Source of the DNA: JAJDUF01 sp965238265
Lineage (GTDB): Bacteria > Chloroflexota > UBA11872 > UBA12225 > JAJDUF01
Assembly (NCBI GenBank): GCA_965238265.1
Contig: OZ250185.1
Coordinates: 3,720,001-3,784,000 of the forward strand
Length of the DNA stretch: 64,000 bases
Reading direction: 5' to 3'
Shown: piece by piece, positions 16,874 to 25,253 of the stretch
Layout: every line of letters begins with the position of its first letter
Position numbering within the stretch: the first letter of the stretch is position 1
Program-made: the position numbers and the translations under genes
Notes under the pieces: generated by a model
Seen by the model: only the letters and a program-made list of their open reading frames with translations
Database searches by the model: none
Told to the model about the DNA's origin: nothing

Positions 16874-17620
16874 GTGAACCTTATCTTTGATGCCGGTGAG
16901 CACGAGGCCCCGAAGGGTCATGCCCTGGTCTACTTCCGTGACCGGGCAAATCCGGAGCGTTACCTCGTCACCTACCTCGTGATCCTCCCGGTGGCGATTG
17001 ATCCCTCCCGCTATGTGCCGCAAGCGTTCGCAGGGAGCGTGCCGCGCGGGCTGCCCACCGTTGATGCGACGGCGCTCCCGCCGATCCCCGAGCCGGTAGC
17101 AGACCTGGACCAGCTGAAGACCGTCGCCCAGCATCGCGGCGACGACGTGCTCGATGGGGGTACGGTGGACACCGATGAAGTCGAGCAACTCATCTACACG
17201 GTACATGAAATGACCCAAGCCTATGAGCAGCTCTACCGAGCGGCTGCCGACCAATGGGCCGTTGCGCCAGCGGCGGAGCCGGACCCCGAAACGGTGCAGC
17301 TCCTGCTGATGAGTGAGCTTAAACGCCTGGAAGAGCTGACCCGGCTTACCGGACAGCTGCGCTACGCGGTTGATGGGCAAGACACCCGCCTGGTCGCAGA
17401 GACGGCGACCTCAGTGGAGCGCATTATCGGTCTGTTGCCGGAGCAGTACAACCTGCACGACTACACCACCTTGATCCAGGCCCCCGGTGAGCACAGCCGG
17501 CGGCTGGCCGGGCTGCTCTTGGAGCGCTCGTTCAAGCTGTGCAACGAAGCGTATGAAGCGCTCGCCGCCCTCGACGAACAGATTGACGCCGAGCGTCGTC
17601 TGCACGAGCAGGAGTCGTGA
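16874..17620 (+). CDS. Conserved protein of unknown function, nucleoside hydrolase partner
   Basis: The 248-residue protein starts at GTG (16874). Its N-terminal half is a beta-rich region (KGHALVYFRDRANPERYLVTYLVILPVAIDPSRYVP). The C-terminal half is all-helical and acidic (VEQLIYTVHEMTQAYEQLY, LLMSELKRLEELTRLTGQL, RLAGLLLERSFKLCNEAYEAL). I associate this layout with a family conserved in Chloroflexota, from memory and not verified. It is followed after 3 bases by the nucleoside hydrolase gene, so the two are probably co-translated. No enzymatic motif was seen. Confidence 0.7.
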   Translation: MNLIFDAGEHEAPKGHALVYFRDRANPERYLVTYLVILPVAIDPSRYVPQAFAGSVPRGLPTVDATALPPIPEPVADLDQLKTVAQHRGDDVLDGGTVDTDEVEQLIYTVHEMTQAYEQLYRAAADQWAVAPAAEPDPETVQLLLMSELKRLEELTRLTGQLRYAVDGQDTRLVAETATSVERIIGLLPEQYNLHDYTTLIQAPGEHSRRLAGLLLERSFKLCNEAYEALAALDEQIDAERRLHEQES

Positions 17621-17623
17621 GCC

Positions 17624-18625
17624 TTGGCGCTCCCGCAGCCGCTCGTCCTGGACCTCGATACCGGCATTGATGACGCGCTGGCGCTCCTCCTGGCGCTGCG
17701 TTCCCCGGAGGTCAACGTCGTCGGAGTCACCACCGTCGCCGGCAACGTGGCGCTCCCGGACGTGCTCCGGAACACGCTGCACGTGCTCGACACCGCCGGA
17801 GCGACGAGTGTGCCCGTTGCGGCGGGCGCAGCGCAGCCGCTCGTCCGCCCCTTGACGACAGCCACCTTCTTTCACGGCCCACACGGGCTGGGCGGCGTTG
17901 TCGCGCCCGATCCGCCGAGCGCGCCCGTTGCGGAGCCAGCCGCCCGGTTCCTGTGCCGCCTCGCGGAAGAACACCAGGGCTGCCTCACCGTCATTGCGAC
18001 GGGGCCTTGGACGAACATCGCGCTGGCCAGTCGCTTGGACCCCGGGTTTGCCGGCAATCTGCGGCAGCTGGTCGTGATGGGTGGCGCCGTGACAGTCCCG
18101 GGCAATGTCACGCCGGCTGCCGAAGCCAATGTCTACAATGACCCGGAAGCCGCGCACATGGTACTGACGAGCGGCGTGCTGCCGCGGCTCATCGGGCTGG
18201 ACGTGACCCACCAGGCGCTCTGGCGGCCCGCCCAGCAGGCGGCTGCGCTTCAGCGGGTGCCGGAGCAGTCGGCGCCGGACCCGGTCGCGCGGCTCGCGGT
18301 AGACTTGCTGGACTGGTATCTGCGGGCCGACCTGGCCGCGGGACTCGCCGGCAGTCCATTGCACGACCCGGTAGCCGTGGCGGCGGCTATGTGGCCGGCA
18401 CTCTTCACGTCGGAGCCGCGCCACGTCTCGGTAGAGCTGGCCAGCCAGCTGACGCGCGGGCAGACGGTCGCGTCGCCCGCGGGCCGCCGCGCGCGGCTGG
18501 CGGCCAGGGAGGGACAGCGCGACGTGGTCGGGGTGGAAACGGTGCCGCCGAACTGCCACGTGGCTCTCAAGCTCGACGGCGACCGCTTTGTGCAGCGGTT
18601 CGCCGCGCGGCTGGGCTTACGGTAG
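17624..18625 (+). CDS. Nucleoside hydrolase (IUNH family)
   Basis: This 333-residue enzyme splits N-ribosides into base and ribose. The family's calcium-binding aspartate cluster is visible at the N terminus: D10-L-D12-T-G-I-D16-D17-ALALLLAL. Further marks are TTVAGNVALPDVLRNTL, the ATGPWTNIAL segment, and the C-terminal DPVAVAAAMWP with the final metal-ligand Asp. It starts at TTG three bases after the preceding stop, so translation is probably coupled. Base preference cannot be read from sequence. It is probably cytoplasmic and part of nucleoside salvage or catabolism. Confidence 0.92.
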   Translation: MALPQPLVLDLDTGIDDALALLLALRSPEVNVVGVTTVAGNVALPDVLRNTLHVLDTAGATSVPVAAGAAQPLVRPLTTATFFHGPHGLGGVVAPDPPSAPVAEPAARFLCRLAEEHQGCLTVIATGPWTNIALASRLDPGFAGNLRQLVVMGGAVTVPGNVTPAAEANVYNDPEAAHMVLTSGVLPRLIGLDVTHQALWRPAQQAAALQRVPEQSAPDPVARLAVDLLDWYLRADLAAGLAGSPLHDPVAVAAAMWPALFTSEPRHVSVELASQLTRGQTVASPAGRRARLAAREGQRDVVGVETVPPNCHVALKLDGDRFVQRFAARLGLR

Positions 18626-18669
18626 ACGGCCACAGAGCTTACCGAGTAGTGCATAGAGAGAAGGAAACG

Positions 18670-19605
18670 ATGTCAAGCACCTATGCGTTCAAGATGGGAG
18701 TCTTCTTCGACGAAACCGGGCTGCCGTTCGAGCCGGCTGCGGCCCTGGCCCAGGAGCTAGGGGCACGCTACGCGGAGTTCTTTGTCTCCCCCGACCAACT
18801 GACCGCGCAGTACGCAACGCACTGCCGGCGCGTGCTGGATGACGCCGGCTTGCAAGCACACGCCATGGGCAGCGCCCCCAACCCCTTCAAGCAGATCCAT
18901 ATTGACCAGATCGCGCTGGCCGAGCTACCGACGAACCCGGAGTTCACCCACGATCTGGACCTCGTGCGCCGCGCGATGGATTTCGCGCAGATCGTCGGGG
19001 CGCCCAACGTGCTGGTCTCCGGCTTTGCCTGGCCGGGCGAGTTCCAGCATGGCCGGCGGGTCAGCCCCACGTGGCCCCAACGCTACGCGACCGGTGGCGG
19101 CGTCATCCCGCCGGCCGAGCTGGCCAAGCTGGCCAAGGCTTTCACCATCATCGCCGAGCTAGCGGAACGCCAGGACATGCACGTTGCGATCAGCGTTCAT
19201 CCCTGGGAATACACCAACACCAGCCGCAACTACCGCCGCATCGTCGAGCGGGTCAACTCACCGCGCCTGAGGGCCAAGTGGGGGCCGGGGGATGCGTACA
19301 ACTGCGGGGAGCTGGACACGGTCACCACCGGGTACCAAAACCTGAAGCCGTACCTGACGAGCCTGCACCTGAAGGACCTCCGCACGTTCGACGGCCCCAC
19401 GTGCGAGTTCGAGTACTGTGCCGTCGGCACCGGGGACGTGGACTACGCCGGTCTGTTCCGCACGTTCGCCCGCGACCACACCGACATCGTGATCGGAGTA
19501 GCCACGCATTTCCAGCCGCCCGGCGGTACACAGGTGGATGCGATGCGGATCAACTACCGGAACACCTTGCGGCTCACGGAGCAAGCGCTGGCCGCGCAGG
19601 GGTAA
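18670..19605 (+). CDS. Sugar phosphate isomerase/epimerase (xylose isomerase-like TIM barrel)
   Basis: A 311-residue protein is predicted from the ATG at 18670 (AGAGAAGGAAA upstream). It has the AP endonuclease 2/xylose isomerase-like TIM barrel pattern: MGVFFDETGLPFEPAAALAQELGARYAEFF at the start, NVLVSGFAWPGEF, a metal-binding SVHPWEY, KWGPGDAYNCGE, LTSLHLKDLRTF and GTGDVDYAGLFRTFA. Family members interconvert ketoses or inosose-type substrates. It follows the nucleoside hydrolase gene by 44 bases in the same direction, so it may use sugars released by that enzyme; that link is inference. Confidence 0.85.
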   Translation: MSSTYAFKMGVFFDETGLPFEPAAALAQELGARYAEFFVSPDQLTAQYATHCRRVLDDAGLQAHAMGSAPNPFKQIHIDQIALAELPTNPEFTHDLDLVRRAMDFAQIVGAPNVLVSGFAWPGEFQHGRRVSPTWPQRYATGGGVIPPAELAKLAKAFTIIAELAERQDMHVAISVHPWEYTNTSRNYRRIVERVNSPRLRAKWGPGDAYNCGELDTVTTGYQNLKPYLTSLHLKDLRTFDGPTCEFEYCAVGTGDVDYAGLFRTFARDHTDIVIGVATHFQPPGGTQVDAMRINYRNTLRLTEQALAAQG

Positions 19606-19622
19606 GGAGTATGGCAGCGGCC

Positions 19623-19657
19623 GGGCCCCCTATGGTTCCCCCGCTATGCAGGGGGCG
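19623..19657. repeat. GC-rich intergenic repeat, CCCCCCTATGG family
   Basis: GGGCCCCCTATGG followed by TTCCCCCGCTATGCAGGGGG between the converging isomerase and subtilase genes. It may serve as a bidirectional terminator. Confidence 0.7.
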
Positions 19658-19728
19658 GGCGCAGCGTGCCGTAGTCCGCTACCGTAGCCGTTCGCCTTCG
19701 GTGGCCCCGCGCTGCACTGGCCACTGCG

Positions 19729-22700
19729 CTACGTCCGGCAGCTGGGATAGTCGGAGCGGGCCGGCTCGCTGCTGGCCGGGTAGGGCGGTCCGAGGGTGAT
19801 CCGTTCGAAGAACGCACCGTCCGCCGCCGTCACGTCACACCAGTAGAAGCCGAGCGCCTGGAACGTCGCCAAGTCCGGCACGTGCCGCCACTGTTTCAGA
19901 CCAGCATCGTAGGCCAAGATGCGGTCATCGCCCCCATCGAAGCGCCGCACCAACTGGTTGGGCTGCGGATATTGGTCGGCCAACGGCACCAGCGCGAGCA
20001 CGGCCAACGGCACGGTGTAGCGGCTGTTGACCTCGGCCCAGGGAATCGCATAGACCCATGGGCTGTTCCCCGCAATCCACCAGCGCACGATCTGGCCGTC
20101 AGATTCCCGCCGGAGAATGGCATACGTCTGCCCCAAGCTCGCGTCGCGCACGAACCCGAGGGGGATTTGCCGCGTACCATCCCGACTGATCCAGCCGATT
20201 GGCAGGTCGAACGAGGCCTCCGGCCGGTCGTGGCGCTGGAACACCAGGCTGCTCTGACCCGGCCCGTCTTCCCGCTCTTTGACCGTCGCGGTGCTGTTGC
20301 TGGCGGAGAACAGCGGCTCCGGGGTTGGCGCCGGCGCCGGGGTCGGCGCCCTTGTACGGCGGCTACTACTACTCGACGTTGTTGATGGCGGTGGTAGCGG
20401 TGGTAGCGGTATCTGCTTGATCGAGAGTGTCGCCAGGCGCTCTACGTTCGCCCCGTCCACCGTCAAGAACGTCAGCGTGGCCGCTTCGCCCTGCCGTGGC
20501 AACGTGATCGTCAACGGATGTCCCGGTTCAAAATCCAGTGTGGTCGTCGCGGTCGTCTTCGACACCGTCGTCGTAGCGTTCGTCGTGATCTCCAGCTTCT
20601 CCGCCGCCGTCTTCCTGACCGACAGCCCGGCCTCCGCCGCCGCCGTCGGCGCGAACGCCAACACGTCACCCGGCTCGAACTCCAGCGTGTCCATCGTGGT
20701 CGTGCTCAACACTACCGTATCCGTCGTCGTGGCCCGCAGCGGGTTCGTCGCTGTCGCCGTGGCGGTGAGCGTCGAGTGCGAGGTGATGCGGGACCACGCG
20801 CCGTCACCGGTGCCGACTGCCCGCACCTGCACGTCGTACTCCGTGTTGGGGGTCAGTCCGCTGATGGTGTATTCCAGGGCACCGCCTCCGGTCTGCCAGG
20901 CGTTGTCCTGCTGGGCCCAGTCGGTGGTGCCGGTTACCCGGTAGCGGACGTCGTAGGCGGTGATGGTACTGCTGCCGGTGTAGATGGGTTCTACCCAGGT
21001 GATGGCGAGAGCATCATCTTCATCCGGTGTCACTGCGGTAATGGTCGGGCCACTGGGCGTGTTGGGCACGCTCGGTAGATCGGCATACCCGTGACCCCAA
21101 ATGTTGTTCGGATCCACGTTGTCCGGGCTTGGCTCGGTACGCTGATTCGCATTGTCTTTCAGGTATTGGGCGACCTCGGCCGGTGTGTAGGCCGGGAATT
21201 GCTGGAAGACCAGGGCGGCGAGGCCGGCGACGTGGGGTGTGCCCTGGCTTGTCCCGGGGAAGCCGGCCGGCCCATACGCTACCGTATCGGCGCGATCTGC
21301 TCCGACGAGGTCGGGCTTGGTGCGGCCATCCTCTGGCGTTGGGCCGCGGCTGCTGAACGACTCGATTTCACTGTTGATTCCCCAGGGAGCAGCGCCGGCG
21401 GCGAGCAGCCCGGGGTTGGCGCTCTCGGCCGGGTTACCGATGCTGCCGTACAGCGTGATTGGCTCCATATAAGAGACACCGACGAAGTCCTGTAACTGGA
21501 ACCAGCCTAGATTAGCGATGTCACCGTTTGATATTTCCAAGAAATAAGTTCCTGTATCCGGTGGGACGTAGCGAAATATCTCTAAGGGAACATGCTCTGG
21601 GTCTCCGGTCTGAAAGTCCGTACTTGACGCGACAAGCTCACCAAAGGCGTCATACAGATAAAGGTCAAGATCGCTGCTGGCACCACCCCAGCGATCATCC
21701 CACCGGAGCTGGGCTATAAACGGGTAGCCCCAATATAGTCTGATCACGTTGGCAGGAACACGAGTTCCATCAGCCGTAAGGAACTCGATCAGACCGTTAG
21801 AGCGATTCTCGTCACGGTATGACTGCTCGAAATAGGTGTTCTCCGCTTCGTTGCCGGCCGCATTGACCCAGAGGATACCGCCGGCCACGGCCGCATCTAC
21901 GGTCCGGAGGGAGCTAGTCGAGAGCGTTGCAGTGCCATCGCCGGGGCCGTCCCAGATCCAGCCAACCGAGTGGTTGATGACCTGCACGCCCTGCGAGATC
22001 ATCCACTCCGTGGTGGCGCGCAGGTCCGCCCGAGAAAAGGGGGTGGCTATGTACAGCTCCACGTCCGGCGCAATATCAATGACCGTCTCGGCGACGGCCG
22101 TGCCGTGCGCGGTATCCACTTCGCAGTCCACGATATTCTGCGTGAATTCGCCGATGTCCGTGTAGCAGCGCCGGTGAACCGCTGCCGGCAGCTCCGTGCC
22201 CATGAGGACACCAAAGCCATCGAACCCAACATCTATTACACCGACCTTGATGCCCTGTCCCGTGATTCCGGCTTGCTGCCAGGTGGTCGCGCCGTGCGAT
22301 ACCACCGGACTCGACACCGTTGCGGCAGCTATGTCCAGGGCAAAAGCACCCGTGACACTGGCAGAAAAGGTCGTTGCTTCGACCGTGTACGTGCCGGATG
22401 TCAAGCCAATGCGTATCTGGGAGTTCGTGGTGTCCTCATCTTGGTCGTCATTAGCCGTGATGAAATCGCCGGTCCAGTCACCCGCCAGCAGGTAGAGGAC
22501 AGTGTCTGTATCCGGGTCGCCATCGCCAGCACCATCGGGAGCAATGAGGTCAATGGTCACAAGCGAGTTCTGGCTCACCGTGAAGGTGTAGTAGCGCGCA
22601 TAGCGGCCCGTCCGATTCGCGGAATCGCACGTATCAACCCACGTCTCGGAGGGGCTCCTTATGGTGCTGCCCGCCGAGAGTGTCCCCAGCGCGGTCTCGC

Positions 22701-23703
22701 ACACGGCGAGCGGCGAGTAAAAGATTAGAAGCTCGAAGCTACCCCGTTCACCGCGGGCATTGGTGGTCGCCTCCACCGTGTAGGTGCCGGGTTTAAGACC
22801 GGTATCTATCACGGCATTCGAGGTGATGGGGACATAGTCGTTATCACTCCGGACTACCGTGCCATCCCGTCCACCCGACAGTAGGTACAGGTAGGCATCC
22901 GCATCGGAAGATCTCAGGACAAGGAACACGGACGAGCGCTGGCTCACCGTGAAGCTGTAGTAGCGCGCCGCGCGTTCCCCACGACGATCGGAAGTACAGG
23001 CACTACCCCAACTCCCCGTGTGTGTCTCCCGTGGCACGGCAAGGGTGCCTAAATCCGTCAGGCAGGGGTCCGGGGTAGTCTGCGCGAGCGGCTGTAGTGG
23101 GGGCCGCGCCGGCTTCAGCCGCAGTGGCCCTACCTCTTTCGGCCCGAAGATGGTTTCGACGCGGGTCACGCCGGACTGCTCGGATAACTGTCCCAGCAGC
23201 GTCACGGGCACGTAGGCTTCGACGTAGTCCTCACCCACGTTTCGGACATCGGCGCCGTTGTTTTCGAGGAAACTCCGAATGGTGGAGACGTTGGCGCTGA
23301 TGTAGATCGTCACCGCGACGCTGGATTCGCTATGAAACGGTGCCTGGCTGGCAGCGGTCTCGGGAGCTACCTGCCCGCCGTCATAGCCTGCGACCAGGCC
23401 GCTGAGGGTGGAGTCCAAGCGCGGATACTTCTGAAGAATCTTGGGGACGGCTACGGGAATCTGGAGGCCCTCGATGTCCTTGGATATAGCCTCCTTGAGT
23501 ACATCGTCAACGTCGTCAATAGGACCGATGCCTTGGGCAGCCACACCCGGAGTGGGCAACAGGATCACAAGCCCCACGTAGACGAGGCCGATCGCCAGGG
23601 TGCGGAGTGCGGTAGCACGCCGGCCGCGCCCTAACGTTCGCGGGATACGCAACTCAGCCCGGCTCCGGCTGGATACGGCGCCGAGCCACAAGAAGCGCTT
23701 CAC
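19729..23703 (-). CDS. Secreted multidomain subtilisin-like serine protease (S8)
   Basis: The 1324-residue protein starts at GTG after GGAG. A hydrophobic export signal spans about residues 36-56. Two pre-peptidase C-terminal-like (PPC) domains lie at about 212-328 and 335-460. The S8 catalytic domain follows: Asp491 (VIDVGFDG), His533 (DTAHGTAVA), oxyanion Asn618 (AAGNE) and Ser819 (GTSQGTPHVAG). A third PPC-like beta domain (about 655-728) is inserted between His and Ser. An FN3 domain (885-970), a Thr-rich beta region, a Pro/Ser linker (1098-1130) and a ~150-residue C-terminal module follow. All catalytic residues are present. It is presumably extracellular or surface-bound; the PPC domains are unusual in lying before the catalytic domain. 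Confidence 0.93.
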   Translation of the reverse strand: MKRFLWLGAVSSRSRAELRIPRTLGRGRRATALRTLAIGLVYVGLVILLPTPGVAAQGIGPIDDVDDVLKEAISKDIEGLQIPVAVPKILQKYPRLDSTLSGLVAGYDGGQVAPETAASQAPFHSESSVAVTIYISANVSTIRSFLENNGADVRNVGEDYVEAYVPVTLLGQLSEQSGVTRVETIFGPKEVGPLRLKPARPPLQPLAQTTPDPCLTDLGTLAVPRETHTGSWGSACTSDRRGERAARYYSFTVSQRSSVFLVLRSSDADAYLYLLSGGRDGTVVRSDNDYVPITSNAVIDTGLKPGTYTVEATTNARGERGSFELLIFYSPLAVCETALGTLSAGSTIRSPSETWVDTCDSANRTGRYARYYTFTVSQNSLVTIDLIAPDGAGDGDPDTDTVLYLLAGDWTGDFITANDDQDEDTTNSQIRIGLTSGTYTVEATTFSASVTGAFALDIAAATVSSPVVSHGATTWQQAGITGQGIKVGVIDVGFDGFGVLMGTELPAAVHRRCYTDIGEFTQNIVDCEVDTAHGTAVAETVIDIAPDVELYIATPFSRADLRATTEWMISQGVQVINHSVGWIWDGPGDGTATLSTSSLRTVDAAVAGGILWVNAAGNEAENTYFEQSYRDENRSNGLIEFLTADGTRVPANVIRLYWGYPFIAQLRWDDRWGGASSDLDLYLYDAFGELVASSTDFQTGDPEHVPLEIFRYVPPDTGTYFLEISNGDIANLGWFQLQDFVGVSYMEPITLYGSIGNPAESANPGLLAAGAAPWGINSEIESFSSRGPTPEDGRTKPDLVGADRADTVAYGPAGFPGTSQGTPHVAGLAALVFQQFPAYTPAEVAQYLKDNANQRTEPSPDNVDPNNIWGHGYADLPSVPNTPSGPTITAVTPDEDDALAITWVEPIYTGSSTITAYDVRYRVTGTTDWAQQDNAWQTGGGALEYTISGLTPNTEYDVQVRAVGTGDGAWSRITSHSTLTATATATNPLRATTTDTVVLSTTTMDTLEFEPGDVLAFAPTAAAEAGLSVRKTAAEKLEITTNATTTVSKTTATTTLDFEPGHPLTITLPRQGEAATLTFLTVDGANVERLATLSIKQIPLPPLPPPSTTSSSSSRRTRAPTPAPAPTPEPLFSASNSTATVKEREDGPGQSSLVFQRHDRPEASFDLPIGWISRDGTRQIPLGFVRDASLGQTYAILRRESDGQIVRWWIAGNSPWVYAIPWAEVNSRYTVPLAVLALVPLADQYPQPNQLVRRFDGGDDRILAYDAGLKQWRHVPDLATFQALGFYWCDVTAADGAFFERITLGPPYPASSEPARSDYPSCRT

Positions 23704-23876
23704 TGGTAGTCTCCGTCAGGCCCGCGCGCGCAGGGACGATCGCTCCCGTTTCCTAAGCCGAAGGAAGTGTGCGCCGAGCGGAGAGATAGTAAGCGGTGCC
23801 GGCCGGTATGAGTGTACCATGCCGTGTCAAGGAAGACGGCGCTGGAGCCTTCGTCAGCCGAGACCTGGGACACTAC

Positions 23877-23969
23877 CTACCTCTGCGATTGCGGAGTGCT
23901 GCGCCCAGCGTGGATTTTGGTGTGGCACGGCTGGCAGACCACCAGGGGCTTGCGCCGCCGCGCTGCCAT
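23877..23969 (-). pseudogene. C-terminal scrap of a group II intron reverse transcriptase/maturase
   Basis: The minus-strand frame reads MAARRRKPLVVCQPCHTKIH and then AGRSTPQSQR before a TAG stop. This matches the HNH-type C-terminal end of group II intron-encoded proteins (MAARRRKTLVVCRxCHxxIHxGR), with the CxxC...H zinc-ligand spacing kept. Just upstream the frame has a TAG where that family has Trp (..WIQRM), and no reverse transcriptase domain precedes it. No intron domain V was found nearby. It is therefore a dead fragment. The remaining ~200 bases between 23704 and 24002 show nothing else. Confidence 0.55.
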
Positions 23970-24002
23970 CCTTTGAATCTACAAGGGCTTTGCCCGTTGG
24001 CC

Positions 24003-24899
24003 TCAGCAGGTGATGTCTTTGCCGTCGGTGCCGAAAATAGTCATCCGCGCCTCTTTGGAGGTACGGGGCGTACCGGCCGGGATATAGTGCAACTGGAGCG
24101 CCCGGCGACGCTCGGCAGTGCGATTCGCGGGGGTGCCGTGGTGGGTCAAGCCATTGAAGAAGAGCACGCCACCCGGCTGGAGCGGCACCATGACATCCCG
24201 CGTCAGGTCGAGGTGCTCGTCGCAAATCTGCCAATCGCGGCGCTCGAAATGCACTACCGGCCCCTCTTTATGCGTGCCGGGCTTCACGTGCATGCAGCCG
24301 TTTTCCGGCTTCGCTTCATCGAGCGCAATCCAGCAGCCGATAATCGGCGTGCCGAGGGGCAGGTCGAAGAAGGCATGATCCTGGTGCCACGGCTTCTCAC
24401 GGCCAATGCCCCGGGGCTTGAGCAAGGCCTGGTCCTGGAAAAGCTCCGGCGCGGTCGTGCCGAGCAGCCGGCCAACGGTCTCCCGTAGCCGGGGATGATC
24501 GGCGACGGCCCGGAGGCGTGGCTCGTGGTCCACATAGTTCTGTAGCTTCCGGACCATATCGCGCCGGTCCGCTGCACTGCTCGCGCTAAGGCGGTCGCGC
24601 ACGCTGGCTTCATACTGCACGAGGACCGAGCGATCCGCGGGATTCTTGCCGTCAATGAGATCCATCAGCCCTGCGAGCGCGGCAGCGGTCTCACCCTTTG
24701 TAAAGAAACCGTTGATGGCGAGGAAACCGGTCTCGCGGTAATAACGCACGTGGTCGTCGGTGAAGCTGGAGAACCCCTCGATACCGGCGGCGATGTTGTC
24801 GAAGCTGAACAGGTGCTGCGGGTACTCATGCCAGATATAGCGGTCGAATACCGGCTCATCGGCCAGCGCTGCGGTCGTAGTGTCCTGTTTGGTGGCCAT
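24003..24899 (-). CDS. Phytanoyl-CoA dioxygenase (PhyH) family Fe(II)/2OG oxygenase
   Basis: This 298-residue double-stranded beta-helix oxygenase couples 2-oxoglutarate decarboxylation to hydroxylation of an unidentified substrate. The iron triad is visible as H172-x-D174 (PWHQDHAFFDLP) and a distal histidine in GLTHHGT (253/254). An Arg in ERRRALQLHY (about 265) would bind 2-oxoglutarate. GAGGGATGAG precedes the ATG. The N-terminal region YIWHEYPQHLFSFDN is unusual, but the length fits the family. A second, frameshifted PhyH gene lies at 61665. Neighbours (an SDR divergently across the gap) do not define a pathway. Confidence 0.9.
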   Translation of the reverse strand: MATKQDTTTAALADEPVFDRYIWHEYPQHLFSFDNIAAGIEGFSSFTDDHVRYYRETGFLAINGFFTKGETAAALAGLMDLIDGKNPADRSVLVQYEASVRDRLSASSAADRRDMVRKLQNYVDHEPRLRAVADHPRLRETVGRLLGTTAPELFQDQALLKPRGIGREKPWHQDHAFFDLPLGTPIIGCWIALDEAKPENGCMHVKPGTHKEGPVVHFERRDWQICDEHLDLTRDVMVPLQPGGVLFFNGLTHHGTPANRTAERRRALQLHYIPAGTPRTSKEARMTIFGTDGKDITC

Positions 24900-25064
24900 T
24901 ACTCATCCCTCGTCACGTCCACACTCTAGCGGTCGGCGGCTTTGCCGCGGCTGTGAGACCAGAATCCGCCCGGCTCCCGCCGGCACCGCCTCCCTCGACA
25001 CGGCGTTCCCGCCCTAGTGTACCTGGCGGCCCGCTGGCCGCGCTTGCGCGGCGTCTCCTGGCCC

Positions 25065-25177
25065 CCACCCTGGCCCTCCCCCGTGGCGACCGGGGAGGGA
25101 ACACGCCACCCGTCATTCCGGCGAAAGCCGGAATCCACGTCTCCCCTACAAAGCGGGGGGACCATCGGGGGGCCAGC
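25065..25177. repeat. Mosaic of intergenic palindromic repeats
   Basis: The divergent gap 24900-25253 (354 bp) between the PhyH and SDR genes holds no gene. It contains a GGCCCCCACCCTGG...CCCCCGTGGCG...GGGGAGGGAACACGCC module (25068-25108), a TCATTCCGGCGAAAGCCGGAATCCA-type palindrome (25113-25137), and an inverted CCCCCCTATGG-type module (25141-25177). The same modules occur in another order at 5152-5277. Confidence 0.8.
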
Positions 25178-25215
25178 CAGCATTCCTGCTACCCTTGATC
25201 CGACTCGCGGGACAT

Positions 25216-25237
25216 GAGGTACATAAGAGGTACATAA
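25216..25237 (+). promoter_or_regulatory. Tandem 11-bp repeat before the SDR gene (candidate operator)
   Basis: GAGGTACATAA occurs twice back to back (25216-25226 and 25227-25237), ending just before the AGGAGG ribosome site of the SDR gene. The spacing is one DNA helical turn, so it could be a repressor or activator site. It could equally be a chance slippage product. Confidence 0.35.
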
Positions 25238-25253
25238 TAGGAGGCAACCAGCG

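Noticed and set aside
20279..22728. Long antisense open frames within the subtilase gene
   Set aside because: They are by-products of high GC and repetitive codon use opposite a clear gene, with no ribosome sites or recognisable motifs.
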